7,598 bases of DNA from Deltaproteobacteria bacterium. GTDB taxonomy: Bacteria > Desulfobacterota > GWC2-55-46 > UBA9637. A program made the position numbers and the translations under genes. Shown piece after piece: positions 6,018 to 7,598 of the stretch. The notes under the pieces are model-generated. The model ran no database searches and was not told where the DNA came from. It saw nothing but the letters and a program-made list of their open reading frames with translations. Position 1 is the first letter of the stretch. Each line of letters begins with the position of its first letter. The stretch covers positions 1 through 7,598 of the forward strand of contig JACRNK010000229.1 in NCBI GenBank assembly GCA_016234985.1. The letters are read 5' to 3'.

Positions 6018-6051
6018 GTCATTCCCGCAAAGCTTCTGAGCGGGAATCCAG
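6018..6051. repeat. ATTCCC/GGGAAT palindrome, left of the nuclease gene
   Basis: The arms ATTCCCGC (6021-6028) and GCGGGAAT (6040-6047) enclose an 11-nt loop containing AAGCTT. The outer bases are GTC on the left and CCAG on the right. It resembles the ATTCCC-N-GGGAAT repeats known from Neisseria (dRS3) and many other genomes. Confidence 0.75.
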
Positions 6052-6054
6052 AAA

Positions 6055-6345
6055 TCACTTACAAATACTTTCATACACATCATTCCACTGCGGGTTGCCC
6101 TGTTCAATAAGTTTCAGTTTCCATGCTCTTTCCCATTTCTTAATCTGTTTTTCTCGGGTAATGGCAGATTCGGCAGATTCATGCGCCTCATACCAAACCA
6201 GATGGTGAACATTGTATTTTTTCGTGAAACCTTCAACCATATCCTGTTTATGCTCATAAACCCGTTTAACAAGATTTGAGGTTACACCAGTATACAGTGT
6301 TCCATTTCGTCGGCTGCATAGAATATAAACATAAAACTTTTTCAT
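6055..6345 (-). CDS. Small GIY-YIG-family nuclease
   Basis: This 96-residue protein is a stand-alone GIY-YIG domain. It has FYVYILCSRRNGTLYTGVTS (4-23), holding both halves of the signature as YVYIL and LYTGVT, then NLVKRVYEHK (24-33) with the likely catalytic R28 and H32, and AITREKQIKKW (61-71) with the probable metal-binding E65. The size and the ending NPQWNDVYE are typical of the small UPF0213/YhbQ-like branch. These proteins are endonuclease-fold; the cellular role of the small forms is poorly defined. The ATG at 6345 has no Shine-Dalgarno, because its leader is the adjoining palindrome. The gene sits between two inverted copies of that palindrome and has no functional link to its neighbours that I can see, which suggests a mobile or repeat-associated gene. 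Confidence 0.9.
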   Translation of the reverse strand: MKKFYVYILCSRRNGTLYTGVTSNLVKRVYEHKQDMVEGFTKKYNVHHLVWYEAHESAESAITREKQIKKWERAWKLKLIEQGNPQWNDVYESICK

Positions 6346-6353
6346 TCAGCGGA

Positions 6354-6380
6354 CTGGATTCCCGTTTGCACGGGAATGAC
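6354..6380. repeat. ATTCCC/GGGAAT palindrome, right of the nuclease gene
   Basis: The arms ATTCCCG (6358-6364) and CGGGAAT (6371-6377) enclose TTTGCA. It fits ATTCCC-N8-GGGAAT exactly, the spacing of the Neisseria dRS3 repeat. Its flanks make it an inverted copy of the left palindrome. Confidence 0.75.
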
Positions 6381-6386
6381 AGTTAT

Positions 6387-6450
6387 GTAGGATGGGTGAA
6401 GTAAAGCGCGACGCATCAAACTATGTTGGGTCTGCTGCGCTTGCCCCAAC
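6387..6450. repeat. Two adjoining GTAGG/GTTGGG-type imperfect hairpins
   Basis: GATGGGT (6391-6397) faces ACGCATC (6411-6417) with one mismatch, preceded by GTAG. Next, GTTGGG (6425-6430) faces CCCAAC (6445-6450) around a 14-nt loop. They resemble the GTAGGATGGGT repeat family seen in many bacterial genomes. The rest of the 219-bp gap from 6346 to 6564 holds only the other repeats and an AT-rich stretch with no clear terminator. Confidence 0.5.
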
Positions 6451-6464
6451 CTGCGGACTATTTT

Positions 6465-6486
6465 GGTGGGCGCAGCCCACCCTACG
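6465..6486. repeat. GGTGGGC/GCCCACC hairpin, right of the nuclease cassette
   Basis: GGTGGGC, GCA loop, GCCCACC, then CTACG. The arms are identical to those at 5915-5931, and the tail 12-mer GCCCACCCTACG is identical to 5989-6000, so the same repeat family brackets the nuclease cassette. Confidence 0.7.
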
Positions 6487-6564
6487 AACTAACTGAATCC
6501 GTGTTCTTTGCGGCAAAAAATAAATCAGACGCCTTTTTCTTTAAAAGAGTAGCAATTTTTCGAT

Positions 6565-7134
6565 TTAATTTTTTTTAATTCCCTCAATTGCTTTTCTAAT
6601 ATCTCCGAGTTCTTCTACAATGGGATTACGCTCACTTCTACTATTTAAGTAGGGTTGCAAATCAATGTTTGTCACTTCTTCAACTGTTTTTTCTGCGTAA
6701 GAATATACCGCCTTGACTGAAAACTTCACAGGTGTCTTTTGTGGATTGGCATCTTTACCAAAAATTACAAAACCTTGCGCAAGGTCGAAAAAGAGCGTAG
6801 CTCCAGGTGGCAAACAATCTATTGGTTCTTGAAACGCGGGAAAATTTGCAATGTTCTTATTTTCATCATCCCTTCCAAACTGGTGAAATGCTTTGTCAAT
6901 CACAAGTCTTAAATTTTTAGCAGGAGTTTTTCCTTCATTTGTAATTTTAAGAGATATCATTGGATGTTTTGGATGAATGACGGTATTTATGTTTACATAT
7001 GGTCTTACAAAAGCATCATTTTGTTGTTTCATAACTTCTATGGCTCTTTCATTCGCTTTAAGTATACGAAAGGTTGTCCACGCATAGAATGCAGTTACTA
7101 TAACAAGAACGGTTGTTAATAATTCAACAGTCAT
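6565..7134 (-). CDS. Membrane-anchored protein of unknown function
   Basis: I do not recognise a named family. The 189 residues begin with a hydrophobic segment, about residues 4-20 (ELLTTVLVIVTAFYAWT), which reads as one membrane anchor, followed by a basic and polar helix (RILKANERAIEVMKQQ). The rest, from RPYVNIN (44-50), looks beta-rich and soluble, with KITNEGKTPAKNLRL (63-77) typical of small Ig-like membrane-tethered domains. The last 20 residues are a charged helix. The start at 7134 is well supported, with AGGAGGT 7 nt before it. It lies 28 bp after the restriction-modification gene, so the two are probably co-transcribed. A role in the same accessory or defence module is possible but rests only on position. 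Confidence 0.7.
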   Translation of the reverse strand: MTVELLTTVLVIVTAFYAWTTFRILKANERAIEVMKQQNDAFVRPYVNINTVIHPKHPMISLKITNEGKTPAKNLRLVIDKAFHQFGRDDENKNIANFPAFQEPIDCLPPGATLFFDLAQGFVIFGKDANPQKTPVKFSVKAVYSYAEKTVEEVTNIDLQPYLNSRSERNPIVEELGDIRKAIEGIKKN

Positions 7135-7140
7135 TGATAA

Positions 7141-7147
7141 ACCTCCT
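7141..7147 (-). promoter_or_regulatory. Strong ribosome binding site for the membrane-anchored protein
   Basis: AGGAGGT, 7 nt before ATG at 7134, is the best Shine-Dalgarno in the window. It lies in the 28-bp gap after the restriction-modification gene. Confidence 0.7.
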
Positions 7148-7162
7148 GTTCTGGTTGTATTA

Positions 7163-7598
7163 TTAGTTTTTTATCCCTTCTATCATCTTCCTCTCCCCCT
7201 CCGTTACCCCATACAGTCCATAAACAATCTCGTCCATCTTCTCATCTGTAACTGCAATTTCCCTTTCAATCTTTTCCAGTTCTGCTGACGGCGGCATTGA
7301 GTTTTTCTTTTTATGAAGTTCAAGCATACGGTCAACGAGGGAGACGAGTTTATCATGGCTCGCTTTTTCAGAGGGGTTTTTGAAGTCAATGGTGCGGATG
7401 GGGAGTTGCTGCAAATACATGGGCTTATACTCAAAAAAACCGCCCTGTTTTGTAGATGAAATAGAGTGCATTACAAAGTCTGAGACTTTTGAATTCAGTA
7501 TTCCCAAAAGATATAAGTCGTCTGTGGCTATGATTGATGTTTTGTCGTTAGAGTAAAAACTGCCAGTGTCAAATGCGTAAGACGCTCTTTTGACAATG
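7163..7598 (-). CDS. C-terminal part of a TaqI/Eco57I-like restriction-modification enzyme (5' end outside window)
   Basis: The reading frame is open from the right edge to the stop at 7163, giving 144 residues of a C-terminus. The stretch FYSNDKTSIIATDDLYLLGILNS, then GGFFEYKPMYLQQLPIR (about 58-74), matches the end of the TaqI-like target-recognition domain found in combined methyltransferase-endonuclease enzymes (type IIG, Eco57I-like). In these the repeated pattern is a leucine-rich LLGILNS helix followed by a YLxQLPI strand. The tail after it, with DKLVSLVDRMLELHKKK, is a coiled-coil helix usual for this family. The catalytic NPPY motif would lie outside the window, so activity cannot be judged. 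A TTG at 7507-7505 is internal to this frame, not a start. Confidence 0.8.
   Translation of the reverse strand, partial: IVKRASYAFDTGSFYSNDKTSIIATDDLYLLGILNSKVSDFVMHSISSTKQGGFFEYKPMYLQQLPIRTIDFKNPSEKASHDKLVSLVDRMLELHKKKNSMPPSAELEKIEREIAVTDEKMDEIVYGLYGVTEGERKMIEGIKN

Larger units (their letters stand above)
6018..6380. mobile_element. Putative GIY-YIG nuclease cassette bounded by inverted palindromes
   Basis: The 363-bp unit starts GTCATTCCCG and ends CGGGAATGAC, a perfect 10-bp terminal inverted repeat. Immediately inside, CGGGAATCCAG (6041-6051) and CTGGATTCCCG (6354-6364) form a perfect 11-bp inverted pair. The nuclease gene fills the interior, with 3 bp between its stop codon and the left palindrome and 8 bp between its start codon and the right one. 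I see no transposase. Movement as a unit is an inference from the layout. Confidence 0.45.

Overview
The window looks bacterial: Shine-Dalgarno sites, tightly packed co-directional genes, G+C that looks moderate by eye, and many short palindromic and heptamer repeats between and inside genes. The repeat load, together with a bacterial deoxyhypusine-synthase-like protein beside a pyruvoyl-dependent arginine decarboxylase, resembles environmental lineages such as Nitrospirota or Desulfobacterota. That placement is a low-confidence guess from general familiarity. Every gene I accept lies on the minus strand, so transcription runs from high to low coordinates.

Positions 5781 to 1 hold a seven-gene run. 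In order of transcription these are a deoxyhypusine-synthase-like protein (4807-5781), pyruvoyl-dependent arginine decarboxylase (4165-4713), an ATP-grasp ligase (3136-4056), two tandem D-Ala-D-Ala-ligase-like ATP-grasp proteins (2090-3139 and 1011-2033), a GNAT acetyltransferase (475-993), and a SAM methyltransferase cut by the window edge (1-473). The first two genes point to agmatine and polyamine chemistry. Three amide-forming ligases, an acyltransferase and a methyltransferase in the same run suggest a pathway that builds and then decorates a polyamine or agmatine conjugate. The enzyme families are well supported; the joint pathway is inference.

The three larger gaps inside this operon each contain an imperfect palindrome built in a 7-bp register, with a different heptamer in each gap. 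Eroded heptamer tracts also lie in frame at the same place in both tandem ligases. A separate C-rich/G-rich palindrome is in frame near the start of the first of them.

Positions 5782 to 6564 form a repeat-rich spacer. At its centre is a small GIY-YIG nuclease gene almost abutted on both sides by inverted copies of an ATTCCC/GGGAAT palindrome, which together look like a compact mobile cassette. Around it are GGTGGGC/GCCCACC-type hairpins.

Positions 6565 to 7598 hold the C-terminal end of a TaqI/Eco57I-like restriction-modification enzyme, running off the right edge, and downstream of it a small membrane-anchored protein of unknown function. This end looks like accessory or defence sequence. 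I found no tRNA, rRNA or CRISPR array.
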